From Flagellimonas abyssi (lineage in GTDB: Bacteria > Bacteroidota > Bacteroidia > Flavobacteriales > Flavobacteriaceae): 42,456 nucleotides of DNA. Shown piece after piece: positions 26,725 through 36,113 of the stretch. The notes below the pieces were generated by a model, which saw only the letters and a list, made by a program, of their open reading frames with translations, did no database searches and was not told the DNA's origin. Numbering within the stretch: position 1 is the stretch's first letter; the number at the start of each line of letters is the position of its first letter. Where the stretch lies: the NCBI RefSeq assembly GCF_019457905.1, contig NZ_JAHZSV010000040.1:1-42456 (forward strand). The letters are read 5' to 3'. A program made the position numbers and the translations under genes.

Positions 26725-27612
26725 ATGAACAAGGCCGATATACCTGTTTTTGAAAATACGAACGATTTACATGAGGCCATTGGTTTTGCCCATAGGAGCC
26801 ATATGCCTAATTTTGATGTGTTTCCAGTAGAAGATATGGAAGCTTCATCGAGAAGGTGTATGCCGCCCTATCGTCAGGGATTTTATCAGATAGGGTTGTT
26901 GAACTATACAGGAAAAAGTCAACTCAATCTCAATACCGATACCTTGGAATTGAATGAGTTTCCTTTATGGTTTGTGGTTCCGGGACAGGTGTTCTCTTGG
27001 TTTAGGGACGAAAAGATGTCAGGATATTATGTGATGTTCAGAAAAGAGTTTTTGATCAATACTTTTCCGGATTTGCAGAAAGATTTTCCTTTTTTGAAAA
27101 TGTCCGAAAACAATGTGCTGATGCTCACCAAAGAAGAACATGAGTCGTTGTATTTTGATATGGAACGGATGCATTCGGTATTTAAAAACCCGCATCCGTA
27201 TCAAGAGAAAATGTTGGAGGGAATGCTCGGTTCCTTACTGTATTTCTGTAAGGCAATCCATGAGCGCCATAAAACAACGGAAAATCACCTGAGCAGGTCA
27301 CAGATCATTGCAAATCAGTTTGAAGCGTTGGTGGACAAAATGTATGTGGATACCAAAAACGTGAGCGACTATGCCGAAGAATTGAACATAACACCGAATT
27401 ACCTGACCACGACCATTAAGAAATTGACAGGCAAGAGTGCCAAGGACATTATTCAGGAACGGCATTTGATGGAAAGTAAAAGCCTGTTGAAATATTCAGG
27501 GTTGGATATTGCTGAGATAGCCTATCGCCTAAATTTTCAAGAACCGACACATTTTACTAGGTTCTTTAAAAATTTGAGCGGAGTAACGCCAAATCAATTT
27601 AGGAGAATGTAA
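26725..27612 (+). CDS. AraC-family transcriptional regulator
   Basis: A 295-residue regulator. The N-terminal 170 residues form a cupin-like sensing domain of the kind seen in many Bacteroidota AraC proteins (RRCMPPYRQGFYQIGLLNYTG, FPLWFVVPGQVFSWFRDE). The C-terminal 100 residues carry both AraC helix-turn-helices: VSDYAEELNITPNYLTTTIKKLTGKSAKDIIQ and SGLDIAEIAYRLNFQEPTHFTRFFKNLSG, ending VTPNQFRRM. It directly follows the RND-TolC genes on the same strand, so it most likely controls the pump, the dehydrogenase gene downstream, or both. Its inducer is unknown. Confidence 0.92.
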   Translation: MNKADIPVFENTNDLHEAIGFAHRSHMPNFDVFPVEDMEASSRRCMPPYRQGFYQIGLLNYTGKSQLNLNTDTLELNEFPLWFVVPGQVFSWFRDEKMSGYYVMFRKEFLINTFPDLQKDFPFLKMSENNVLMLTKEEHESLYFDMERMHSVFKNPHPYQEKMLEGMLGSLLYFCKAIHERHKTTENHLSRSQIIANQFEALVDKMYVDTKNVSDYAEELNITPNYLTTTIKKLTGKSAKDIIQERHLMESKSLLKYSGLDIAEIAYRLNFQEPTHFTRFFKNLSGVTPNQFRRM

Positions 27613-27683
27613 ATAGTTTTATACCGATTTGACCAACAATAAATTGAGAAAAGAAATACTATTAAGAATGAAAAACCATATGC

Positions 27684-27691
27684 TAAATTTG
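27684..27691 (+). promoter_or_regulatory. Possible -7 box before the SDR gene
   Basis: TAAATTTG is an exact TAnnTTTG match 20 bp before the dehydrogenase ATG. No TTG at the usual 17-23 bp spacing was found, so this is tentative. Confidence 0.3.
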
Positions 27692-27711
27692 TAACATGAA
27701 ATAAATGAGTA

Positions 27712-28392
27712 ATGAAGAATGATAAATATGTTGCCGTTGTAACGGAAGCAGGTAACGGACTGGGCCACAAGTTTGCCAAGATTTTATTGGAGAATGGGTA
27801 TGAGGTTGTGCTTGCGGCATGCGGGAAAAGCTTTGAATTACTCTCCAAGGACGGGGAGGATTTACACGGATATCAGCTTTTGAAAATCGATTTTAGTTCG
27901 GAAGAGAGTTTACGTGTGCTTGAACATACCATTAGGGAATCATACGGCAAATTAGATCTGCTGATCAACAATGCTGAAATTGTCAATGGTTTTGGCCACA
28001 AGATAGATCAGATCAATATCGAGGATATAAAGGAGGTCTATGAGATTAATTTTTTCTCTATCATTCGAACCATACAAACACTTAAGCCTTTATTGAATCA
28101 GAGTGACGAACCTAGAATCATTAACATCACAAGCTCGTTGGGTGACATCAATAAGATGAAGGATGAAAGTTTTTGTTATTCTGGATATAGTCTTACCGCT
28201 TATTCCACTTCCAAAGCAGCACTTAGCATGTTTACTCATTTGCAGTGCAAGGAATTTAAGCCTTCTAAGATAAAAATGTACAGTTTTGATCCTGTAAACA
28301 TGAAAAACTGTACTTACAACTCCGTAGCCATTTGTGATGGCATCAAAGATGACTTTATTTCCCTCATTGAAAGAAAGCAAAAGAGAGCGTAG
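27712..28392 (+). CDS. Short-chain dehydrogenase/reductase (SDR)
   Basis: A 226-residue NAD(P)-dependent oxidoreductase with a Rossmann fold. Glycine motif TEAGNGLG (11-18) replaces the usual TGxxxGIG; LLINNAEIV is the NNAG-like strand; NITSSLG holds the catalytic serine and YSTSK (164-168) the Tyr-x-x-x-Lys pair. The substrate-binding C-terminal part is short and the usual PG motif after strand six reads DPVNM. Plausibly in the neighbourhood of AraC-regulated aldehyde or quinone reductases, but the substrate is unknown. It starts about 100 bp after araC and no terminator separates them. Confidence 0.85.
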   Translation: MKNDKYVAVVTEAGNGLGHKFAKILLENGYEVVLAACGKSFELLSKDGEDLHGYQLLKIDFSSEESLRVLEHTIRESYGKLDLLINNAEIVNGFGHKIDQINIEDIKEVYEINFFSIIRTIQTLKPLLNQSDEPRIINITSSLGDINKMKDESFCYSGYSLTAYSTSKAALSMFTHLQCKEFKPSKIKMYSFDPVNMKNCTYNSVAICDGIKDDFISLIERKQKRA

Positions 28393-28570
28393 ATTGCCTC
28401 ATTGAAAATATTATGTAAGCGCAACTTGTATTTGTACAGCTTAAGTTAGACTACCTTTCTACATCCAACAATTTAATTTTCGCATTCAATTGGTTCATAA
28501 ATAGATATGGATGATTATGTGTCTGAATATGAAAATCGATAGGGATGCGATGCGTTCTTCATTTTTTAGC

Positions 28571-28597
28571 AAAAAAAAAGGCCCTAAAATAGGGCCC
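28571..28597 (-). terminator. Rho-independent terminator of the minus-strand amidohydrolase
   Basis: GGCCCTA, loop AAA, TAGGGCC at 28580-28596, with nine A to the left on the plus strand. Read on the minus strand this is a GC-rich 7-bp stem followed by a U-tract, about 80 bp after the amidohydrolase stop. It may also stop transcripts arriving from the SDR gene on the other strand, but less well. Confidence 0.85.
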
Positions 28598-28678
28598 TCT
28601 TTACAGCTTTATGAAAGGCTCAAACTTCCTTCACAATCGCTTAGAAATAGTATGTTTAAGGATTAAAACTTTTTGGTA

Positions 28679-30259
28679 TTACTCACCTCTTTCTTGTTTT
28701 TGCTTGTTCACCATGGCTTCCACATCGCTCAACAATTTTTTAGCGTCGTAGACAATACCATCTTTGATGGTGTATTCTATTCCGCCAACTCTTTCCACTT
28801 TTGCGGTGTCATCGTTCAAACGAACAGCACCGGTTCCGTAAAGTACTTTTAGGTTTTGAAGCGGGTTCTCGTCCACAATGATCATATCGGCCAATAAACC
28901 TTCACGAATCACACCATATTCGATCGGTTTTTTCAAAGGTTTGAAGATTTCTTGGGCACTGTGCATGGTTGCTGCACGGATTACTTCCAGTGGGTGGAAT
29001 CCGGCTTCTTGGAACATTTCAAGTTCCAATATGGTTCCAAAACCATAGGTCTGGTAAATAAAACCTGAATCTGAACCTAGCGTGATTTTCCCGCCCATGT
29101 TCTTGTATTCATTAAGGAACTGCATCCAAACTTGATAGTATTTTTTCCACGCCACTTCGTCTTCAGTGGTCCAGTCGAACCAATATGCACCGTGGCTGGT
29201 ACGACTAGGGGAAAAGAAATCCATCAAAGAGGGCAATGTATATTTCTCGTGCCAGTCCGCGTTACGGGCTCTCATTACATCTCTACCTGCAGAATAGATG
29301 GTCATGGTAGGGTTAATGTAGAAATCAAGTTTCAACAATTCATCAAGAAGCGCGTTCCATTTTTCACCACCTGGTTTAACCATGTCCCACTGACGGGCCA
29401 CTTGGCCAAAACGGTGCTGCTCATCTCCATAGTTGATGTCCACCGGCCAAGGTTGTACATCGTTGTTCTCGTACATGGATTCGAATAGTCCATAGAAGTG
29501 GGTCATACTGGTAAGTCCCAATCTGGCTGCGTCGATGGCGTTCATTTGTGCCACGCCACTTTGTGCAAGGTGAGCGGTGCTTCCCATTCCCAGGGAATTT
29601 GCCTCGTCCAGTACGGCTTCCATAATGGCTGGCCTATGGGAGCTCAATTTTAACCCGTCCACACCTTTTTTGTTGGCGTAGCGCACCCATTCCCTGGCAT
29701 CTTCAGGTGTTAGGATTTTTCGATTTTTCCATTCTTTTCCGGTTCCGATTCTATGGAACGATATCATTCTGGGCGCTACAATTTCGTTCTTGGCACTTCT
29801 TTCTTTTTCATTGAGCGACCACTCCAAGTCTCCAAACGGAACACCTCTAACCGTTGTGATTCCATGGGCCATCCATAATTTATAAACGTATTCGGCTTCT
29901 GGAGCTTTTGGTGTCCCCCCGGTGTGTACGTGCAAATCTATTAGGCCAGGCATTACGTATTTACCGGTGGCATCGATTTCCTTGGTCTTGCCATTTCCCA
30001 GTTTCGGGCGCTTGGATTCATTAATGGCCACTTTTGGGACCCCGACTCTTGCGATATCAACAATTTTATTGTCTTCAACAATAATGTCCACCGGTCCCGA
30101 AGCGGGACCACCGGTACCATCAATTAAAATGGCACCTCTAATAATGAGCCGGTCAAAGGGGCCTTCTCCTTCACCCGGTTTTCTGTCAGGTGCTCCAATG
30201 GTCTGGGCACACATCAGCAAAGGGAGCAAAAGAAGTGTTGCAAAAAATAATTTTTTCAT
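28679..30259 (-). CDS. Exported metal-dependent amidohydrolase (imidazolonepropionase/prolidase-like)
   Basis: A 526-residue amidohydrolase-superfamily enzyme. A signal peptide (MKKLFFATLLLLPLLMCAQ) sends it to the periplasm. The metal-site pattern is complete: His110-x-His112 in LIDLHVHTGG, Lys in DGLKLSSHRP (probably carboxylated), His in STAHLAQSG, His in SMTHFYGLFE, and Asp in LGSDSGFIY. The two-part beta-sandwich closes with LLADMIIVDENPLQNLKVLYGTGAV. This group hydrolyses cyclic amides or the peptide bond of dipeptides; exported members are often X-Pro or X-Arg/Lys dipeptidases. It is clearly paralogous to the gene at 39333. It lies 238 bp downstream of the ECF sigma gene on the same strand. 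Confidence 0.88.
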   Translation of the reverse strand: MKKLFFATLLLLPLLMCAQTIGAPDRKPGEGEGPFDRLIIRGAILIDGTGGPASGPVDIIVEDNKIVDIARVGVPKVAINESKRPKLGNGKTKEIDATGKYVMPGLIDLHVHTGGTPKAPEAEYVYKLWMAHGITTVRGVPFGDLEWSLNEKERSAKNEIVAPRMISFHRIGTGKEWKNRKILTPEDAREWVRYANKKGVDGLKLSSHRPAIMEAVLDEANSLGMGSTAHLAQSGVAQMNAIDAARLGLTSMTHFYGLFESMYENNDVQPWPVDINYGDEQHRFGQVARQWDMVKPGGEKWNALLDELLKLDFYINPTMTIYSAGRDVMRARNADWHEKYTLPSLMDFFSPSRTSHGAYWFDWTTEDEVAWKKYYQVWMQFLNEYKNMGGKITLGSDSGFIYQTYGFGTILELEMFQEAGFHPLEVIRAATMHSAQEIFKPLKKPIEYGVIREGLLADMIIVDENPLQNLKVLYGTGAVRLNDDTAKVERVGGIEYTIKDGIVYDAKKLLSDVEAMVNKQKQERGE

Positions 30260-30497
30260 GATTTAAGGTTTAAATGGTTGGTGGTTGGTCAAACCCATGA
30301 TTGTGAAAAATGGGCATAAACAATCCGTATTTAATAACACTGTTCAATACTATGTTAAAAAAATATAGATTTAGGGTGACAGAAGGTTGTTTTTTGTCGT
30401 TTTTGATAAATAATGGAAGTGTTATTGGGATTAAGACAGCCTGCCTGATAAATGGCTCAAAAAATCATAGAACCCTCATGGTGTAGAAAAATCGTGA

Positions 30498-31037
30498 TCA
30501 GCAAATTGAAGGCAGTTGTTCTACTAATTGGGAGAACAAGATCAGAAGAATTGAGGAAATAAAATCTTCTTTTTTGTTGGACCTTAAAAACGCATAGGCC
30601 CTTTTCATTTGAGTTTTTACCGTGTTTACTGAAATACCGTTGGCTTCGGCAATTTCAGTATAGCTTTTTCCATCCACTACGACAGACACGAAAATTTCTT
30701 TCCTTTTTGTGGGCAATTTATTTATTAAATCATTCAACTTATTGTTTTGTCGATCCGATCTAGGTTCCGGGGCACTAGGGTCCGTTTCAAAAGTATCCAA
30801 TAGCTTTTGCTCCCTTTTTTTCTTTTCTAAATATTGAAAGCTTAAATTTTTGACGGATTTTTTTGCATAGGCTTCAAAAGATATATTTATCGTGATTGAC
30901 TCCCTTTTGTTCCAAAACGAAACAAAAAAGTCCTGCACAATGTCTTTTGCAATATCCTTATCCTTTACTATGGAAAAGGAAACCAAGCACAAAAGTGGAT
31001 AGTTATTTTTAAAAAGCTCTTCAACCTTAAATCTCAT
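30498..31037 (-). CDS. ECF-type RNA polymerase sigma factor (FecI-like)
   Basis: A 179-residue sigma-70 family member. Region 2: NYPLLCLVSFSIVKDKDIAKDIVQDFFVSFWNKR (about 12-46). Region 4: LINKLPTKRKEIFVSVVVDGKSYTEIAEANGISVNTVKTQMKRAYAFLR (about 108-156). It ends in an unusual hydrophobic tail, FISSILLILFSQLVEQLPSIC. It faces a divergent FecR-like gene across 170 bp, and the STN-domain SusC lies just beyond, so the usual model is signal transfer from SusC through FecR to this sigma. Targets are probably the SusCD pair and perhaps the amidohydrolase. Confidence 0.92.
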   Translation of the reverse strand: MRFKVEELFKNNYPLLCLVSFSIVKDKDIAKDIVQDFFVSFWNKRESITINISFEAYAKKSVKNLSFQYLEKKKREQKLLDTFETDPSAPEPRSDRQNNKLNDLINKLPTKRKEIFVSVVVDGKSYTEIAEANGISVNTVKTQMKRAYAFLRSNKKEDFISSILLILFSQLVEQLPSIC

Positions 31038-31207
31038 AAATTGAGGTTTCGGGGGATATTCATATAAATTTAAAGTTACCGAAATATAAAGTTAAAGTTG
31101 ATCATTACCCAAAATGGTTGAAAAAATTATTGATTTTTAAAAAAATATTTGATGATTGTCACCCTATTTCAATAAAATACTATCTAATACATGAGAACAA
31201 TGATCGA

Positions 31208-32368
31208 ATGCATAAGAAAGAAACATTGCGTACACTTTTAAAAAAGTTGAAGGAGTCGACCAGTTGGAAAGATAAATCTGACAAGGAGTTTGAGGATTTC
31301 TCTCAAGAATTGATTGAGCGTATTATTGAAGAGGATTTGGTGGACGAATCTTTGGAACTTTTGGAAGGTTTGGATGTGGATAAGGATTGGAGATCCTTAG
31401 AGGCAAGAATAACCAAAAACAAGGTTAAAAAACTTTATCCAAAACGAATACTCAAATATGCAGCGATTTTTGTTGGTGTGGTTTCTTTGGGAATAAGTTA
31501 TGTGTGGCTAAGCGATAATAATAATGATGCCTTATTATCAGGTATGGATGGTGAGCATGTAACATTGGACACGGGTTCGGATAGAACCTTGATAGAGTCA
31601 CATGGTAGCCATGCCGTTACACTTCCATCAGGTGAAACAGTGGCCATACATAATGGGGATACACTAATTTATGGTTCTAATGAAGAAATCAAGGACTTTG
31701 TTTACAATGAGCTCAGTATACCCAATGGGAAAATGTTCACGCTTGTATTGTCAGATGGCACCAAGATTTATTTAAACTCCGGAACAAGAATCAAATTTCC
31801 TGTAAAGTTTCCTGAAAAAGGTAGGAGGGAAGTGTTGGTTTATGGTGAGGCATATTTTGATGTGACCAAGGATGAAAAGCGTCCGTTTGTGGTCAATTCC
31901 AAGGAAGTTGGGATAGAAGTATTGGGAACACAGTTCAATCTGTCTTCCTATGACGATCAGAGTGAAGTGGCCACAGTATTGGTAGAAGGTTCGGTGAGTC
32001 TTTCACGTTCGGAAAACAGTTCTGACAGGATTTTGTTGAAACCTGGAGAAAAAGGTGCATGGAACAGGGACAAGGGAATAATTGAGGTAGAAGAAGTGGA
32101 TGTTTCTTTACATACCGGTTGGGTGAATGGAGAGGTTGTGTTTAGAAATGCGCCATTTACCGAATTACTGGCAAGTTTGGAAAGAACCTACAATGTGAAA
32201 ATAGAAAACACCAACGACAGTATTGTTGGACAGACTTTTAGTGCGAGGTTCAATAGAAATGTAGAAAAAATAGAGGATGTTCTTGAGGCCTTAAGGATTA
32301 TAACACCTTTTGAGTATGAGTTTGTTGATGGTAAGAAAGGTAAAAAGAAGGATGTTAAAATAAAGTAA
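31208..32368 (+). CDS. FecR-family anti-sigma factor
   Basis: A 386-residue inner-membrane anti-sigma regulator. The ATG at 31208 (MHKKETLRTLLKKL) is preferred; an upstream in-frame ATG at 31118 adds a lysine- and tyrosine-rich stretch not typical of the family. Cytoplasmic N-terminal part about 1-80, one membrane helix about 82-101 (LKYAAIFVGVVSLGISYVWL), then the periplasmic FecR domain (SIPNGKMFTLVLSDGTKIYLNSGTRIKFPVKF, VYGEAYFDVTKDEKRPFVV, LGTQFNLSSY) and a DUF4974-like C-terminus (FTELLASLERTYNVKIE). It lies before the STN SusC on the same strand and is divergent from the sigma gene. Confidence 0.92.
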   Translation: MHKKETLRTLLKKLKESTSWKDKSDKEFEDFSQELIERIIEEDLVDESLELLEGLDVDKDWRSLEARITKNKVKKLYPKRILKYAAIFVGVVSLGISYVWLSDNNNDALLSGMDGEHVTLDTGSDRTLIESHGSHAVTLPSGETVAIHNGDTLIYGSNEEIKDFVYNELSIPNGKMFTLVLSDGTKIYLNSGTRIKFPVKFPEKGRREVLVYGEAYFDVTKDEKRPFVVNSKEVGIEVLGTQFNLSSYDDQSEVATVLVEGSVSLSRSENSSDRILLKPGEKGAWNRDKGIIEVEEVDVSLHTGWVNGEVVFRNAPFTELLASLERTYNVKIENTNDSIVGQTFSARFNRNVEKIEDVLEALRIITPFEYEFVDGKKGKKKDVKIK

Positions 32369-32453
32369 CAGATAACAACCAAACAATAAACTATTAATAC
32401 TAAAATATATATGCCAATGAAATGACTTTTTTATTAAAAAAGCACACAAAAAA

Positions 32454-32475
32454 AGGGAATGTTGGCCCATTCCCT
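32454..32475 (+). other. Hairpin between fecR-like gene and susC
   Basis: AGGGAATG, loop TTGGCC, CATTCCCT: a perfect 8-bp stem, 56 bp before the SusC start. No U-tract follows on the plus strand, while seven A precede it, so on the minus strand it would look like a terminator. Could be a weak attenuator, an mRNA-stabilising stem, or a stop for antisense transcripts. Confidence 0.5.
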
Positions 32476-32531
32476 CTCTTGAACTGTGTGTAATAAATAT
32501 CGATTCAAACTAATTAAATCAACTCAAAATT

Positions 32532-35500
32532 ATGAAAAAAAAACCATCTAGAATTCTTTTTTTAAAGAGATTCTTGAAGAATGGTTTATCAACCAAATTG
32601 ACCATTTTTCTAATAATTGCTTCGATAATCCAAATTCAGGCGGCTAATTCCGATTCGCAGGGAGAAAAGCTTTCGCTTGATTTAGAAGAAGTTACCATAG
32701 AGGGTGCATTGGGCGAGATCGAGTCTCGTTCCGAGTATCGTTTTATGTATGAGTACAGTCAAATCCCTTTAAAAAAGAAAGTAAGTTTAAAAACGAAAGA
32801 CCAAAAAGTGGAGGATATCCTGACACTTTTGTTCAGGGATACTAAAGTGGTTTATCAAATCCGTGGTAGACAAATCATACTGATGAAATCTGCCAGTAAA
32901 AAGTCATCGGATGGATTTTCTTCGGCGGAACCCGTTAAGCCAATACTACAGAGTACTGTAACAGGTACGGTCGTGGATTTTAGCGGGGTACCCTTATTGG
33001 GTGCGAACGTTATGGTTAAAGGAACGTCCAACGGTGCCCAAACGGATTTTGATGGAAATTTTACCATACAGGCCGAGCCTGGGGACATTTTAGTGGTGTC
33101 CTACATCGGTTTTAAGACTTCGGAGACCGAAGTTACAGGTAGCGGTCCCATCACTATTGAACTCCAAGAAGATTCTGCACAGTTGGATGAGGTTGTTGTA
33201 ACCGCCCTTGGTATTTCCAGAGAGAAAAAATCTTTGGGATATGCAACGCAAGAAGTGGACGGAGAGGATGTGAACAGGACTCCAACGGATAACGTAGTTA
33301 ATGCCTTATCAGGTAAAATTGCAGGGGTTCAGATCAAGAACAATACCAACATGGGCGGATCCAGTAATGTTGTGATTCGTGGTAGTACCTCTTTAACAGG
33401 TAACAACCAAGCATTATTCGTTGTGGATGGTGTTCCTGTTAGTAACTCCAACTTTAACACCGCCGATCAGCAAAGCGGTACCGGTGGTTTCGATTACGGT
33501 AATATGGCTTCCGATATCAACCCGAACGATATCAAATCCATTAACGTACTTAAAGGCGCGGCAGCAACGGCACTTTATGGTTCAAGGGCCACAAACGGTG
33601 CGGTGATCATTACCACTAAATCAGGAGCCGGTGCAAAACAAAAACCAACAGTAACCATCAACTCAAACGTTACCATGGGATTCATTGATAAATCCACATG
33701 GCCAGATTTCCAATATCAGTACGGTACAGGATATGGTCCTGTTTATGGTAACGATGGAATGAGTTTTTTCAATGACCAAGATGTGAATGGCGACGGGGAA
33801 TTGGATTTGGTGACACCAGCTACCGCATATGGTTCTTATGGTGCACAGTTTGATCCCAATCTAATGGTATATCAATGGGATTCCTTTTACGAAGGATCTC
33901 CATATTATCTCCAACCAAGTCCATGGGTTGCTCCGGAAAGCAGATTGATCGATTTCTTTGAAACCCCCGTAACTATGACCAATAGTGTTGCGGTTGCTGG
34001 TGGAAGTGATAAGGCAACCTATAGAATTGCCTATACCCGTTTCAATCAAGATGGATTGATGCCGAACAGTAACATGACCAGGGACAACATTTCCATCAAT
34101 ACATCTTTTAATATTACCGATAAGTTCTCCGTTTCGGGAAGTGCAAACTATATACTTACCGATGCCTTGGGTAGAAACAGAACAGGTAGTGAAACTGGTG
34201 CCAATGCACAGAACGTAATCTCATCCATGAGAAGGTACTGGGCTATGAACGTTGGTATAGACGAATTGAAAGAAGCTTATTTCAACACGGGAACCAATGT
34301 TGACCCATTTATGGGAGGTACAATCGATAACCCTTACTGGGTAGTGTATGAAAACTATCAGAACGATTCCCGTAGTAGAATTTTTGGAAACGTATCCGCA
34401 AAATATAAATTCACCGACTGGTTGAATGTGGAAGGTAGGGTTTCCTTGGATACCTATTCCTTTATTCAAGAAGAAAGGAATAATGTAGGTACAGCCGGTG
34501 CTGTGGGAAGATATTCCAGGAGAAACATCAACTATAGTGAAGAGAACTATGATCTGATGATCAACTTTAACAGATATGTTACCGATAAGTTGAACATCAG
34601 CGGTGTTTTGGGAGCCAATATCAGAAGAACCGATCTAAGTTCCATTTACGCCGAAACAAACGGTGGATTGGTACTTCCGGATTTGTTCTCCCTTTCAAAT
34701 TCATTGAACTTACCACCAGCACCCATAGAGAATGTGGAGAAAGTTGGAGTTGATGGATATTACGGTCTGGCCTCTTTCGGTTATGATAACTTGATTTATG
34801 TGGATTTAACAGGAAGGTTTGACCATTCCTCTACATTGCCGGAAGAGAACAGTACATATTTCTATCCATCCATTTCTTCCAGTTTTGTATTTTCCAATTT
34901 AGTGGACAAAAACTGGTTGAGTTTTGGTAAACTTCGTTTAAACTATGCCGAGGTAGGTAGCTCCGCTCCTGCAAACAGTTTGATCGATGTATTGAACAAA
35001 CCGACACCATTTGGAGCGGTTCCTTTGTACGGTACAAACGATACCAAGAACAATGAAGAATTGTTACCCGAAACAACGATCAGTTACGAGGCTGGTCTTG
35101 AAATGAGATTCTTGAACAGTAGATTAGGCTTTGATCTATCTCTTTACCAAACAAATTCCAAGGATCAGATTATCCCTGTGGCCATTTCAACCACAACAGG
35201 ATACTCTTCTAGATTTGTGAACGCTGGAGAAGTTGAGAACAAAGGTATTGAGGTGGCCATTAATGGAGACATCGTAAAAACGGAGGATTTTCAATGGAAA
35301 GCCAATGTAAACTGGGCAAAGAACCAGAGTGAGGTAGTTTCCTTGTTCGAAGGAGGTAGTAACCTACAATTGGGAACTGTAAGTGGAGTTTCCATCAATG
35401 CAACTGTTGGGGAACCCTACGGAACCATTCAAGGAACCGACTATATCTACGTGGATGGAAAACGTTTGATCAACCAAGAAACAGGGGCTTACGAGCGTAC

Positions 35501-36095
35501 TACTACATCCAACAACGTAATTGGGAACATTACCCCTGATTGGACGGCAGGTATTACTAACCAGTTTAGGTACAAGAACTTTGATTTGAGCTTTTTGATT
35601 GATATTCAAAGTGGAGGAGATGTGTATTCGAACGATATCTCAACAGGTAACCGTTCAGGTCTGTACGCTTGGTCTGTAGGACTTAACGATTTGGGCAATC
35701 CAATAAGAAACTCCTTGGCCGATGGCGGGGGTATCATATTGGAGGGTGTAGCTCCTGATGGATCTCCAAATACCGTTAGAACCGCAATGGATAACTACAG
35801 AAATGCAACAGGTAGTGTTATGGCACCACAGGCGCATTTCGTATACGATGCATCTTATGTGAAGTTGAGAGAAGTTGCCTTGAACTATAACTTCCCAAAA
35901 ATGGCCTTTATGGATTCCATTGGTATTCAGTCGCTAAGATTGGGATTAACAGGTTCCAACTTGTGGATCATCCATAAAAACCTGCCATACGCTGACCCAG
36001 AAGCTGGATTGAGTTCCGGTAACTTGCAAGGTTCACAGAACGGGGTTTTGCCTACGGTAAGAAATATCGGTTTTAACCTACAAGTTCAATTCTAA
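32532..36095 (+). CDS. SusC-family TonB-dependent transporter with STN signalling domain
   Basis: An 1187-residue outer-membrane transporter. The long positively charged leader and hydrophobic segment (LTIFLIIASIIQIQA, about 23-37) form the signal. An STN domain follows (about 47-118, LSLDLEEVTIEGALGEI to VVYQIRGRQIILMK), which contacts FecR-type anti-sigma factors. Next come the carboxypeptidase-regulatory-like domain (about 140-215), plug (LDEVVVTALGISREKKSLGYA, VVIRGSTSLTGNN, LFVVDGVPVSN, VLKGAAATALYGSRATNGAVIITTKSG) and barrel ending in FNLQVQF. Adjacent to sigma and anti-sigma genes and followed after 18 bp by SusD. Cargo is not readable; the surrounding peptidase and amidohydrolases suggest peptides. 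Confidence 0.95.
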   Translation: MKKKPSRILFLKRFLKNGLSTKLTIFLIIASIIQIQAANSDSQGEKLSLDLEEVTIEGALGEIESRSEYRFMYEYSQIPLKKKVSLKTKDQKVEDILTLLFRDTKVVYQIRGRQIILMKSASKKSSDGFSSAEPVKPILQSTVTGTVVDFSGVPLLGANVMVKGTSNGAQTDFDGNFTIQAEPGDILVVSYIGFKTSETEVTGSGPITIELQEDSAQLDEVVVTALGISREKKSLGYATQEVDGEDVNRTPTDNVVNALSGKIAGVQIKNNTNMGGSSNVVIRGSTSLTGNNQALFVVDGVPVSNSNFNTADQQSGTGGFDYGNMASDINPNDIKSINVLKGAAATALYGSRATNGAVIITTKSGAGAKQKPTVTINSNVTMGFIDKSTWPDFQYQYGTGYGPVYGNDGMSFFNDQDVNGDGELDLVTPATAYGSYGAQFDPNLMVYQWDSFYEGSPYYLQPSPWVAPESRLIDFFETPVTMTNSVAVAGGSDKATYRIAYTRFNQDGLMPNSNMTRDNISINTSFNITDKFSVSGSANYILTDALGRNRTGSETGANAQNVISSMRRYWAMNVGIDELKEAYFNTGTNVDPFMGGTIDNPYWVVYENYQNDSRSRIFGNVSAKYKFTDWLNVEGRVSLDTYSFIQEERNNVGTAGAVGRYSRRNINYSEENYDLMINFNRYVTDKLNISGVLGANIRRTDLSSIYAETNGGLVLPDLFSLSNSLNLPPAPIENVEKVGVDGYYGLASFGYDNLIYVDLTGRFDHSSTLPEENSTYFYPSISSSFVFSNLVDKNWLSFGKLRLNYAEVGSSAPANSLIDVLNKPTPFGAVPLYGTNDTKNNEELLPETTISYEAGLEMRFLNSRLGFDLSLYQTNSKDQIIPVAISTTTGYSSRFVNAGEVENKGIEVAINGDIVKTEDFQWKANVNWAKNQSEVVSLFEGGSNLQLGTVSGVSINATVGEPYGTIQGTDYIYVDGKRLINQETGAYERTTTSNNVIGNITPDWTAGITNQFRYKNFDLSFLIDIQSGGDVYSNDISTGNRSGLYAWSVGLNDLGNPIRNSLADGGGIILEGVAPDGSPNTVRTAMDNYRNATGSVMAPQAHFVYDASYVKLREVALNYNFPKMAFMDSIGIQSLRLGLTGSNLWIIHKNLPYADPEAGLSSGNLQGSQNGVLPTVRNIGFNLQVQF

Positions 36096-36113
36096 ACCCA
36101 AAAAAATCAGAAA

